Of a DNA stretch of 64,000 nt, positions 9,238 to 20,710 are shown piece by piece (position 1 is the first letter of the stretch; each line of letters begins with the position of its first letter). The position numbers and the translations under genes are program-made. The DNA comes from Methylotenera sp. (GTDB lineage: Bacteria; Pseudomonadota; Gammaproteobacteria; Burkholderiales; Methylophilaceae): positions 1-64,000 of the forward strand of contig JABFSF010000026.1 of assembly GCA_013140755.1 (NCBI GenBank), given 5' to 3'. Below the pieces are notes generated by a model. It saw nothing but the letters and a program-made list of their open reading frames with translations. It was not told the DNA's origin and did no database searches.

Positions 9238-11802
9238 ATGTCCAAACTACTTATTGTTGAATCACCCTCTAAAGCTAAAACGCTCAAAAAATATCTTGGT
9301 AGCGATTTTGAAGTGCTCGCATCGTTTGGTCATGTGCGCGACTTAATCCCAAAAAATGGCGCGGTAGATACTGCCAATGATTTTGCCATGAAATACGACA
9401 TCATTGAGCGCAATGCTAAACATGTAGATGCCATCGCCAAGGCAGTTAAAAGTGCTGATAGCATTTATTTGGCAACCGACCCAGACCGCGAAGGTGAGGC
9501 GATTTCATGGCATATTGCTGAGATTTTAAAAGCTAAAAATCTACTTAAAAATAAACTCATGAAGCGCGTGGTGTTTCATGAAATTACCAAAAATGCAGTG
9601 CAACACGCCATTGATGAGCCACGTGATATTTCTATGCCCATGGTCAATGCGCAACAAGCACGTCGCGCGTTAGATTACTTAGTCGGCTTTAATTTATCAC
9701 CACTATTGTGGAAAAAAATTCGGCGTGGGCTTTCAGCTGGCCGCGTGCAAAGCCCTGCATTGCGCTTAATTGTAGAGCGCGAGCTTGAGATTGAAGCATT
9801 TAAAAGCCAAGAGTATTGGTCTATCCATTTAGATGCGCTCAAACACAGCCACGGCTTTAGTGCTAAATTGGTGCAACTCAATAACCAAAAGGTAGAGCAA
9901 TTTACCGTTATTAACCACGACCAGCAATCTGACATTGTAGGCAAGTTATTGCTTGCAAGTGCTGGTAAAACCACGGTTTCTCGCGTGGAGAAAAAACAAC
10001 GTAGTCGCAGCCCTGCTGCACCCTTTACCACTTCAACGCTGCAACAAGAGGCGGTGCGTAAATTAGGCTTTACTACCAGCCGCGCCATGCGGATTGCGCA
10101 ACAATTATACGAAGGTGTTGATGTTGGTGGTGGGACAGTAGGCTTAATTACTTATATGCGTACTGACTCTTTTAGCTTAGCGGCCGAGGCAATTGGGCAA
10201 ATACGCGATTATGTGAAAAAGAATTTTGACGCAGACTATTTGCCAAAAACCGCCAATGTATATAAAACCAAATCAAAAAGCGCACAAGAAGCCCATGAGG
10301 CTATTCGCCCTACCGATATTTCACGTACGCCAACCAGTGTGCGCCAGTACTTAACAGACGAGCAATTTAAACTCTATGAAATGATTTGGAAGCGTGCTGT
10401 GGCCTGCCAAATGTCACCTGCTAAATTTGACGCCGTCAGTGTAGATTTAAGCGTAGGCAGTGACGCCAATTTGTTCCGCGCCACAGGGCAAACCATGGTG
10501 TTTGCGGGCTTTATTGCGGTGTATATGGAAGGCACTGATGATGAGGAAGAAGAAACTGAGGCCAAACTACCTCATTTAGAAACAGGCGAAGTGCTGACGG
10601 TAGAAAAAATTTATGGTGACCAACACTTTACCGAGCCGCCACCGCGCTACGGTGAAGCCAGTTTAGTTAAAATTTTAGAAGAATATGGCATTGGTCGCCC
10701 ATCTACTTACGCTAGCATTATCAGCACGCTACAAGACCGTGAATACGTGGTGCTAGACAAAAAACGCTTCACGCCCACCGATGTAGGCCGTGTGGTGAAC
10801 AAGTTTTTAACCGAGCACTTCACTAAGTATGTAGATTACGACTTTACCGCCAACCTTGAAAACGAGCTAGATGAAATTGCTGAAGGCACACGCGAGTGGA
10901 TACCCGTGATGGATGAGTTTTGGCAAGGCTTTAACCAGCAGCTCACCAGCAAGGCTGATGTTGACCGCCCTGGCAATGAACTAATAGGTGAAGCTTGCCC
11001 AAAATGCGGCAAACCTTTGCAAAAACAATTGAGCCGTTACGGCAGCTTTATTGGCTGCACAGGCTATAACGACACGCCAAAATGTGACTACAAACGCAGC
11101 CTAGATGGCGCATCCCAAGTGAGTAGCGATCCGATTATCATTGGTACAGATACCGAATCAGGTAAAGAAATACTGCTCATGAATGGTCCGTACGGCCCGT
11201 ATTTACAGCTAGGTGTGGCGGTAGAAGGTGAAAAGAAAAAACCAAAACGCGTTAGCGTGCCTAAAGAAATTCCGCTCAGTGACATGAGCTTAGAAACCGC
11301 GCAAATGGTGCTATCACTACCGCGTGATTTAGGTTTGCATCCAGAAACAGGTAAAAAAATTGTCGCCAATATTGGCCGTTTTGGCCCATACATTAACCAT
11401 GATGCTAAGTTTAAATCTATCCCCAAAACACAAAGTGTGTTTGAAATAGATTTAGCAGATGCCGTAGCACTATTAGCGGCAGCACACACAGGCCCCGCAC
11501 CATTAGCAACGCTAGGCAACCACCCAACAGAAGATGGCCAAATTGAAGTGTTTGCAGGCCGCTATGGCCCTTATGTACAACACGGTAAAATCCGCGCCAC
11601 CTTGCCAAAAAGCATAGAACCAGAAGCCTTAACGCTGGAAGAAGCACTTACTTTATTAGCCGAAAAAGTAGCAAAAGAGGCACCTGCTAAAAAAACCACC
11701 ACAAAAAAAGTAGCCCCCACAAAAACCACAGCAAAAAAAGCTGCGCCAAAAAAAGCCGTTACTAAATCAGCGGCTAAAAAATCAAGCGTAAAGGCAAAGT
11801 AG
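9238..11802 (+). CDS. topA: DNA topoisomerase I
   Basis: TOPRIM KLLIVESPSKAKTLKKYLG, catalytic YMRTDS, C-terminal zinc-ribbon and repeat modules, Lys/Ala-rich tail. Confidence 0.97.
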   Translation: MSKLLIVESPSKAKTLKKYLGSDFEVLASFGHVRDLIPKNGAVDTANDFAMKYDIIERNAKHVDAIAKAVKSADSIYLATDPDREGEAISWHIAEILKAKNLLKNKLMKRVVFHEITKNAVQHAIDEPRDISMPMVNAQQARRALDYLVGFNLSPLLWKKIRRGLSAGRVQSPALRLIVERELEIEAFKSQEYWSIHLDALKHSHGFSAKLVQLNNQKVEQFTVINHDQQSDIVGKLLLASAGKTTVSRVEKKQRSRSPAAPFTTSTLQQEAVRKLGFTTSRAMRIAQQLYEGVDVGGGTVGLITYMRTDSFSLAAEAIGQIRDYVKKNFDADYLPKTANVYKTKSKSAQEAHEAIRPTDISRTPTSVRQYLTDEQFKLYEMIWKRAVACQMSPAKFDAVSVDLSVGSDANLFRATGQTMVFAGFIAVYMEGTDDEEEETEAKLPHLETGEVLTVEKIYGDQHFTEPPPRYGEASLVKILEEYGIGRPSTYASIISTLQDREYVVLDKKRFTPTDVGRVVNKFLTEHFTKYVDYDFTANLENELDEIAEGTREWIPVMDEFWQGFNQQLTSKADVDRPGNELIGEACPKCGKPLQKQLSRYGSFIGCTGYNDTPKCDYKRSLDGASQVSSDPIIIGTDTESGKEILLMNGPYGPYLQLGVAVEGEKKKPKRVSVPKEIPLSDMSLETAQMVLSLPRDLGLHPETGKKIVANIGRFGPYINHDAKFKSIPKTQSVFEIDLADAVALLAAAHTGPAPLATLGNHPTEDGQIEVFAGRYGPYVQHGKIRATLPKSIEPEALTLEEALTLLAEKVAKEAPAKKTTTKKVAPTKTTAKKAAPKKAVTKSAAKKSSVKAK

Positions 11803-11834
11803 CGTAGTGCATGTTGGATAGTTAGTTTCTTTCT

Positions 11835-11930
11835 TGGTTACCGATTGCGCAAACAGCGGTGGAAGGGATAACGCTAATGACAGCAGATGGTATAGTTGCA
11901 CAGTACCAGTTAGCGGTGATTAAGGTTTAG
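11835..11930 (+). pseudogene. C-terminal remnant of a VapC-like PIN-domain toxin gene
   Basis: In-frame translation WLPIAQTAVEGITLMTADGIVAQYQLAVIKV* resembles the VapC C-terminus (LLIAQAxxEGLTLVTxDxxFAxY); in-frame stop just upstream, no start. Confidence 0.6.
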
Positions 11931-11933
11931 TTC

Positions 11934-12560
11934 ATGGTTGAAAATATCCATAATGAATTTATTAAAGTCTTGAAAAAAGATATTAGTAATCGTATAAGCC
12001 ATAACGACTTATCCAGAAAGATATTTTTATCTTATAAAACTGCCGTATTTAAGGATGACCAGGAAACTGAATACAAAATAAAGAGTTGTATTCAAGAGAG
12101 AATAAAAACGCCTTTTTCAAGCATTCAAGTTACGGGCTCATCAAAGACTGGCTTTAGCTTTTTTAACAGAACACTATTTACAATTGGAGTTTCAGATTTA
12201 GACGTATCTATAATAAACCTAGATTTGTATAACTCATATCTTGAAGCCGCACATAAAGAAACAAGAGGATTCACTGATTTAACAAAATTCCCATTATTTA
12301 ATCAAGAGCGCACAGATAAGCAATTTTTGAAAAATTTACAAAAGGGTTTTATAAATCCGTTCTATATGCCAGAGTCTCAATTAAAGAAAAATTGGTTAGG
12401 ATTTTTTAGAGAGATTTCAAATAAGTATACGAATAAATTTGGAAGTATTAATGGAGCTATATATGCTTCGGAATACTTTTTTGAACAAAAGCAAGTTGAA
12501 TGCATAGAGGAATTTGAAAGGAATACAAAAGCATATGATTCGTTATCAGGTAAGGTCTAA
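11934..12560 (+). CDS. Putative nucleotidyltransferase-fold protein of unknown function
   Basis: VTGSSKTGFSFF...GVSDLDVSII resembles a Pol-beta-type NTase signature (hGS...SDhDh); AT-rich, in insert between topA and thiC. Confidence 0.6.
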   Translation: MVENIHNEFIKVLKKDISNRISHNDLSRKIFLSYKTAVFKDDQETEYKIKSCIQERIKTPFSSIQVTGSSKTGFSFFNRTLFTIGVSDLDVSIINLDLYNSYLEAAHKETRGFTDLTKFPLFNQERTDKQFLKNLQKGFINPFYMPESQLKKNWLGFFREISNKYTNKFGSINGAIYASEYFFEQKQVECIEEFERNTKAYDSLSGKV

Positions 12561-13590
12561 GGAACTGATTGATTTAGTTAATGAAATTAAATCAAGAAGG
12601 TTAATAATGTCACCATATTTTCAGCGCCATTTAGTTTGGCGATTAGTTCATAAAGTGGATTTTATTAAAACCATACTTATGGGATTACCATTTCCCCAGA
12701 TTTTTATTGCAAAAGGTAGTATTGATTTGGAAAGTATGACCACTACATCTTGCATCGTAGATGGGCAACAAAGGATGTCTGCAATTGTAGATTTTGTTAG
12801 TGGTGTATTTAAAGTAGATAATAAAGCCTTTAAGGAACTTGCACTTGAAAAGCAGGAAGAGTTTTTAAAATATCAAATCCCAATTATTGATTTGGACTTG
12901 TACAACGATGCACCTGAAATTAAGGAAATATTTCAAAGGCTTAACAGAACATTTTATGCGTTAAACGCAATTGAAAAATTATCAACAGAGTATGCCTCAT
13001 CAGAATTTATGCTTTTTGCAAAACACATTACTGGAGAATTAAAGCTTCAAAATGAAGATGATGAGGATGATTCAAACCTATCACTAGACCCCACAATTCC
13101 TACGGAATTTATAGCATGGGCAAAAGATATAGATGCTCCGAACTTTAAAAAATTAATTATTGAAAGCAACGTATTCACCCCTTATGAAATAAGTAGGCAG
13201 ATACATCTTATGTATGCACTAAACCTTATAGCGACATACATAGGCGGTATTTATACTAGAAACGACCTTGTGACAACTTACCTGGATGATTTCAAAGATT
13301 CTTTGGTTGATAAGGATGCTATTTTAGATAGATTTGAAATTACATCTAAAATAATATTAGCGTTAAATCTTCCCTCGAATTCATATTGGTTTAATAAAGC
13401 TAATATGTTCACTTTATTTTCGTTTATCGCTCAAGAAACTGCATCACAACTACCTGTTGATATGAAGGAACGTTTAACATCTTTTGAAAATGAGACTCCT
13501 CTTGACTATAAAATAGCTGCTAAGGAGGGTGTTAATAATATGAAAGAGCGTAAAACTCGACAGGCCTATCTTGAGAGTTTGTTGAGGTGA
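12535..13590 (+). CDS. DUF262 domain-containing protein (ParB-like/GmrS-like)
   Basis: SPYFQRHLVWRLVHKVDFIKTILMGLPFPQIFI...IVDGQQRMSAIVDFV typical of DUF262; ATG at 12535 (ORF track uses TTG at 12514) overlaps the preceding gene by 26 nt; no C-terminal HNH/DUF1524 motif seen. Confidence 0.85.
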   Translation: MIRYQVRSKELIDLVNEIKSRRLIMSPYFQRHLVWRLVHKVDFIKTILMGLPFPQIFIAKGSIDLESMTTTSCIVDGQQRMSAIVDFVSGVFKVDNKAFKELALEKQEEFLKYQIPIIDLDLYNDAPEIKEIFQRLNRTFYALNAIEKLSTEYASSEFMLFAKHITGELKLQNEDDEDDSNLSLDPTIPTEFIAWAKDIDAPNFKKLIIESNVFTPYEISRQIHLMYALNLIATYIGGIYTRNDLVTTYLDDFKDSLVDKDAILDRFEITSKIILALNLPSNSYWFNKANMFTLFSFIAQETASQLPVDMKERLTSFENETPLDYKIAAKEGVNNMKERKTRQAYLESLLR

Positions 13591-13715
13591 TTGAAAAAGT
13601 TAGTGAAGTGCTGGTCTGACGGATTATCATTTTACAAATATAAAGTTAAAGTTTTGGTTTGTAAGATTGTTGTATTCAATAATATAAATCAATCAGCTAT
13701 TAACTGAACATAAAA

Positions 13716-13745
13716 GAAAAGCCAGCTTGAGAGCTGGCTTTCTTA
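13716..13745. terminator. Bidirectional Rho-independent-like terminator
   Basis: aaaGCCAGCTtgagAGCTGGCttt between convergent DUF262 gene and thiC. Confidence 0.8.
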
Positions 13746-13788
13746 CTAAAAATCACTTAAACCATCCGATCAACCATGAAAAAAGTCG

Positions 13789-15799
<2,011 letters not shown>

Positions 15800-16065
15800 C
15801 AATGGTTGAAATATACGCTAAATTCATTATAAAACCAAGTGTTTAAGTCAAGCTTACAGTTTAGCAAGGAAATTTCGCAAGCTTTATGTATCTTTGTTTT
15901 TTGATGATAAGCGCATTTTGCAACCGCTATTTTTAAAGGCAGCGCAAATTAAGCCAAGAATAAATGGTTTAATGCATTTGCAGGTATTGGGATGGCGCAG
16001 ATAAAGGTGTAAACTGATGCCAATATCCATAACATTAGTAGTAATAATTGAAATATTTAACCTCA

Positions 16066-18090
16066 ATGAAACAAGCGCATTATTTGATATTGTTACTTTT
16101 AGGTGTTTCTCACTTTGCTAAAGCCGAAGACATTACTGCAATGTCTTTAGAGCAGTTGCTTGAGGTTGAAATTGTGAGTGCGGTCTCTAAAATGCCGCAA
16201 AAAACCTCTGAAACCCCATCTTCTGTCAGGGTGATTACCGCGCAAGATATTCGCCATTATGGTTGGCAAACGCTAGGTGAGGCACTTAACTCAATCCCAG
16301 GTATTAGCATCATCACTAATCGCTATTATGATTTTATTGGTGCACGCGGGGTGACATTGCCAGATGATTACAACACACGTTATTTAATGGTAATTGATGG
16401 CACGCCGATTAACGATGCTCTACTTGAATCTGCTTTTGTGGGCGATACTTTTCCCATTGATTTAGCCTTGATTGAGCGTATTGAATATGTGCCAGGTGCT
16501 GGCTCGGTGGCTTATGGTGCCAATGCGATGCTAGGTACAATCAATATCACTACGAAATCTGCCAAAAACAAACATTTAACCGAAGCAGAGGCTATTTTTG
16601 ATAGTTTGGGCCGCAAAACATTGCACTTAAGTACTGCACAAGCTTTTGAAAATGGCGCGGCTATTACATTATCTGCCAGTGGCTTGCACCAATCTGGGCG
16701 TGATCAAACTTATCACGATGCGATTGGCGTAAAGGCTGAACGTGATGGTCAATTCACCAAAGATGGTGTGGCGCATAATTTAGACCGTACAAAAAAAGAG
16801 CAAATATTTGCCAAGCTAGAACAAGATGCGCTAAAAGTATCGTTAGTACTAAGCCAACGTATCAATCACCCTTCTACCGCGCCGCATGGCGCTAACTTTG
16901 ATGATGCCGCAATGCGGATTAAAGATCAAAGTTTTGGCTTAACTGCCAACTACACAGCCGAGCTTGCGCAAGATTTATCGCTTTATACGAACCTGACCTA
17001 TATGGGGTATCGTAACACGACCACATCTCCTTATTTTAAACGCTCGCCGCCACAGCAACGGTATATTGGCACGCAGGACTCAGATGCTAAACGCTGGTTT
17101 GCAGAGGCGCGTTTAACCAGCAAGCAGTGGCAAAATCATCAATCGGTAATAGGGGTGGATGTCAGCCAAGAAACGCAAAATGATTTGTTAAGTGAGGATA
17201 GCCTTGGCAATGTGCAATATCACGACAATAATCCCGATGGACGCATTGGGATATATTTACAAGATCAATGGAAATTTACAGACGATTGGCAGTTGCACAC
17301 AGGCTTACGTTTCGATCACTCTGAACAATGGGGCGACCACACCAGTCCGCGTTTAGGGCTTACTTGGCAAGTCAATCATACATTGACTTTAAAAGCGATT
17401 GTTGCCAGAGCGTTTCGCAACCCAAATCCTTTAGAAGCAAGGGCAGGTAAGAATCCTGCATTGGCTAAACCTTTTGGTTTTGAAGCCTTAAGCAATATAC
17501 ACTTACAAGCAGAAAGTGTGAATACGCGTGAACTCATGGCAGAGTGGCGTCCTAACTCATCGTTTGAGCTATCTAGCGGGCTTTATTATCACCAGCTTAA
17601 GCGTTTAATTGGTGCAGCAGTGACCCCAAGTAACAATTTTCAATACCAAAATTTATACAGTCTAGCCGTAACAGGCTTAGAAACAGCCGCCCATTATCAT
17701 TTACCCTCAAATTGGAAAATTAACGCTAGCCTAGCACTAGAACATGCTAAAAGTGAAGAGGGTGGTCGTGCGCCAAATGCTGCGCGATGGATTAGCAAAC
17801 TATCTGCTGATGGTTCAATATGGAATGATCAATTGCTGGCAGCAGTTGAGTTGTATGCAAACGGACCATCCTCACAAATGTGGGAAGGCAAGCCTGTACG
17901 CAATAGTACGGTGATTTTGTCCAACTTAGTGTTTACCGCCAATAAATGGTTGCCCAACACCAGCGTTCAGTTGCGTATCAATAATCTGTTTAATCGTGAC
18001 GATGCTGTGCCTGGTACCGATGATACGCCTGTTGCAAATATGCCGTTGTATGGTCGCAATGCCTCAGTAGGTGTACGCTATGAATTTTAA
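16066..18090 (+). CDS. TonB-dependent outer membrane receptor
   Basis: Signal peptide (MKQAHYLILLLLGVSHFAKAED), plug domain with TPSSVRVITAQDIRHYGWQTLGEALNSIPGI, C-terminal beta-barrel ending in F; ORF track start at 16048. Confidence 0.92.
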   Translation: MKQAHYLILLLLGVSHFAKAEDITAMSLEQLLEVEIVSAVSKMPQKTSETPSSVRVITAQDIRHYGWQTLGEALNSIPGISIITNRYYDFIGARGVTLPDDYNTRYLMVIDGTPINDALLESAFVGDTFPIDLALIERIEYVPGAGSVAYGANAMLGTINITTKSAKNKHLTEAEAIFDSLGRKTLHLSTAQAFENGAAITLSASGLHQSGRDQTYHDAIGVKAERDGQFTKDGVAHNLDRTKKEQIFAKLEQDALKVSLVLSQRINHPSTAPHGANFDDAAMRIKDQSFGLTANYTAELAQDLSLYTNLTYMGYRNTTTSPYFKRSPPQQRYIGTQDSDAKRWFAEARLTSKQWQNHQSVIGVDVSQETQNDLLSEDSLGNVQYHDNNPDGRIGIYLQDQWKFTDDWQLHTGLRFDHSEQWGDHTSPRLGLTWQVNHTLTLKAIVARAFRNPNPLEARAGKNPALAKPFGFEALSNIHLQAESVNTRELMAEWRPNSSFELSSGLYYHQLKRLIGAAVTPSNNFQYQNLYSLAVTGLETAAHYHLPSNWKINASLALEHAKSEEGGRAPNAARWISKLSADGSIWNDQLLAAVELYANGPSSQMWEGKPVRNSTVILSNLVFTANKWLPNTSVQLRINNLFNRDDAVPGTDDTPVANMPLYGRNASVGVRYEF

Positions 18091-18626
18091 ACCGTACATT
18101 TTTCGCTATCTTTTAGTGGGTTATGCTGCATTGTTATGCCTGTTGATTGCGCCTCATGCGTATGCCCTTCAAGCTGAAGAAGATGCGCTTAAAGCGGCGT
18201 TTGTTTATAACTTTTCTTTATTTACAACTTAGGCCGCAACTTAATGACACCATCAATTTTTGTGTGATAGGTGAAGTTGCGCAATTAAGTGCGCTAAAAC
18301 AATATGAGGGACGAAATGTGTCCAATGCATCAGTGCGTGTAAAAAAAGTAGAAACGATAGAAGAGGCGCGTGCCTGTGAGGTTTTATTTATTCAAACTAA
18401 CAATCAAGCGCGTGCAAACGAGCTTTATCAAGCATTGGCAGGGTTTCCTGTACTCACTGTAGCAGAATATAGAGCCTTTGCTCAGCCTGCCGCCATTATT
18501 TTATTTGTGCAAACCAATAATCGTTTGGCTTTTGAAGTCAACCATACTGTGGCTGTAGAGGCGCAACTGAGTTTGAGTTATAAGTTATTAAGACTAGCGC
18601 GTAAAGTGAATATGACCGCCCCATGA
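18080..18626 (+). pseudogene. YfiR/DUF4154-like periplasmic protein, disrupted by a +1 frameshift
   Basis: Frame from ATG 18080 gives signal peptide and EEDALKAAFVYNFSLFTT then TAG at 18230; deleting A18231 restores FTTWPQLNDTINFCVIGEVAQLSAL... through the rest of the 18147-18626 ORF. Confidence 0.8.
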
Positions 18627-20242
18627 AATTTTTGACGCGAATTTTTAATCGTTTATTGGGTATAAAAACCATTCGCCAGCAATTGTTTTGGTTTATTTTT
18701 GTATTAGTTTCGCTTGCCATGGCGATGTTTTACCTTGCTAACTTAGGGCTCACAATTAGTAATGAGTTAGAAGAGGCTAAAACTGAACTGGAAGTTTTAG
18801 CGGAGATTACTAGCCATAATTTAGAGGCTCCTCTTTTATTTCAAGATTTCAAAGGGACACATGATGTGCTCTCCAGCTTGAATAAAAATCCTAGCATTAC
18901 TCAAGCACGTGTTTATAACAACAGTAATCATTTGCTCGCTTCATTGCATCATAAGACGCTAGCTTATGAGCATAATGGGATAGCTGCACTGTTGCAATTG
19001 CCACAAACTTTATCTGTGCAACAGCTGATTAAAACAGGTAATGAGGCAGTTGGTACATTACATGTTCAAGTCAATTTGAATGAAATATGGCAGGTAATTT
19101 TTCAACAGTTTTTGAACTTAGCTCTCGTTATGTTCGCCACCTTGTTATTAGGTGCTTGGATGATTCAAAGAATGTCAAACTTCATTATTGCACCGCTGAC
19201 TCAAGTGGCAGCAACCGCTAAAGAAATCCAACAAAATAGCAATTATGCACTACGCGTATCTGAAGTGCATGATAATGAAATTGGTGAAATGTCGTCCGCA
19301 CTTAATTTAATGCTCTCAGAAATTGAGTCTAAAAACCAAGCCTTACAAATTGCTGCAGTCGCTTTTGAATCGCAAGAAGGCATTTTTATTACTGATGCAA
19401 ATGCGGTTATCTTGCGCGTTAATCAAGCATTTACGCATATTACTGGCTTTAGTCCGCAAGAGGCGATAGGAAAAACACCACGTATTTTAAATTCTGGTAA
19501 GCAAGATAAACCGTTTTATAAAGACATGTGGGCGCAAATCAATAATACGGGTAAATGGCAAGGTGAAATATGGAATCGTCGCAAAGACGGTGAAATTTAT
19601 CCAGAATGGCTCACGATTACCGCAGTCACAACATCAGACAATACCGTAAGCAATTATGTAGCCACCTTAGTGGATATTACAGAACGAAAAAATGCCGAAG
19701 CAGAAATCGCCCAGCTTGCTTTTTACGACCCACTGACGCATTTACCTAACCGTCGCCTTTTTACCGATAGACTATCGCAAAGATTAGCTTCAACCCGCCG
19801 CACTAATTGCACAGGTGCTTTGCTTTTTATTGATTTAGATAACTTCAAAACACTTAACGATACATTAGGACACGATGTAGGCGACCTTTTATTAAAAAAA
19901 GTAGCCGAACGGTTGTTAAGTTGTGTACGTGAAACCGATACTGTGGCACGCTTAGGTGGCGATGAATTTGTGATATTGTTAGATCAATTAAGCAATGAAG
20001 AGAGTGAGGCAATATTGCAAGCAAACAGCATCGGCGAGAAAATTCTGCAAGAGCTTAATCGCCCTTATCAGCTTATTGAAAATCACTTAACTTACAATAC
20101 CCCAAGCATAGGGGTTTGCTTATTTTCTGGTCAGAAATTGAGCTCAGATGAGATTATGAAGCAAGCAGATATTGCTATGTATCAAGCCAAAAATGCGGGG
20201 CGCAATACCCTGCGATTTTTCCCCTCTGAAAGCCTAAACTAA
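18623..20242 (+). CDS. Membrane diguanylate cyclase: periplasmic CHASE-type sensor, HAMP, PAS, GGDEF
   Basis: Two TM segments, HAMP region, PAS domain (FITDANAVILRVNQAFTHITGFSPQEAIGKTPRILNSGKQ), LGGDEFVILLDQ. Confidence 0.93.
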   Translation: MKFLTRIFNRLLGIKTIRQQLFWFIFVLVSLAMAMFYLANLGLTISNELEEAKTELEVLAEITSHNLEAPLLFQDFKGTHDVLSSLNKNPSITQARVYNNSNHLLASLHHKTLAYEHNGIAALLQLPQTLSVQQLIKTGNEAVGTLHVQVNLNEIWQVIFQQFLNLALVMFATLLLGAWMIQRMSNFIIAPLTQVAATAKEIQQNSNYALRVSEVHDNEIGEMSSALNLMLSEIESKNQALQIAAVAFESQEGIFITDANAVILRVNQAFTHITGFSPQEAIGKTPRILNSGKQDKPFYKDMWAQINNTGKWQGEIWNRRKDGEIYPEWLTITAVTTSDNTVSNYVATLVDITERKNAEAEIAQLAFYDPLTHLPNRRLFTDRLSQRLASTRRTNCTGALLFIDLDNFKTLNDTLGHDVGDLLLKKVAERLLSCVRETDTVARLGGDEFVILLDQLSNEESEAILQANSIGEKILQELNRPYQLIENHLTYNTPSIGVCLFSGQKLSSDEIMKQADIAMYQAKNAGRNTLRFFPSESLN

Positions 20243-20321
20243 CAGGTGATTGCCGTTCTTGCAACTTGTTAAGAAAAAGCGTAATTTAACGACTACAAGC
20301 TTATTTGTTTAGGAGTGTGTC

Positions 20322-20540
20322 ATGGATAACAAATACGGATTACATAGCACAAAGTTAGCGACAGAACACCATGAGGCGCACCACAAACCAAGCCTTGCTC
20401 ACGTGGCGCACTGTAAGTTTTGCCAAAGCACGCGATTGGAGCTGTGTCCCACTATGCATGACCATCGTTGCACTGATTGCGGTGAGTGGCAAAATGATAT
20501 TCCGCAAGGCTACTCCACAGGCAGAAGCAGCGATTACTGA
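20322..20540 (+). CDS. Small zinc-ribbon-like protein
   Basis: 72 aa with CKFC...CTDC paired CxxC motifs; GGAG upstream of ATG. Confidence 0.6.
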   Translation: MDNKYGLHSTKLATEHHEAHHKPSLAHVAHCKFCQSTRLELCPTMHDHRCTDCGEWQNDIPQGYSTGRSSDY

Positions 20541-20710
20541 TAAAACCAATTTGCATTAACCCTTCCATAAAAAATTGTGGTACTGATACATCATATTGCA
20601 AATAAATACCTTGATTTAGCTTAAAAATTCACAGTAATTCCCCATAAAAAGTTCTATAATCTCGCCTACAAAATACCCTTTCCATTAAACAACTCCAAAA
20701 GAGAAGATAA

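Noticed and set aside
11660-11802. Lys/Ala/Thr-rich repetitive tail of topA (AKKTTTKKVAPTKTTAKK...)
   Set aside because: Low-complexity basic C-terminal tails are known on bacterial topoisomerase I and not an independent repeat element.
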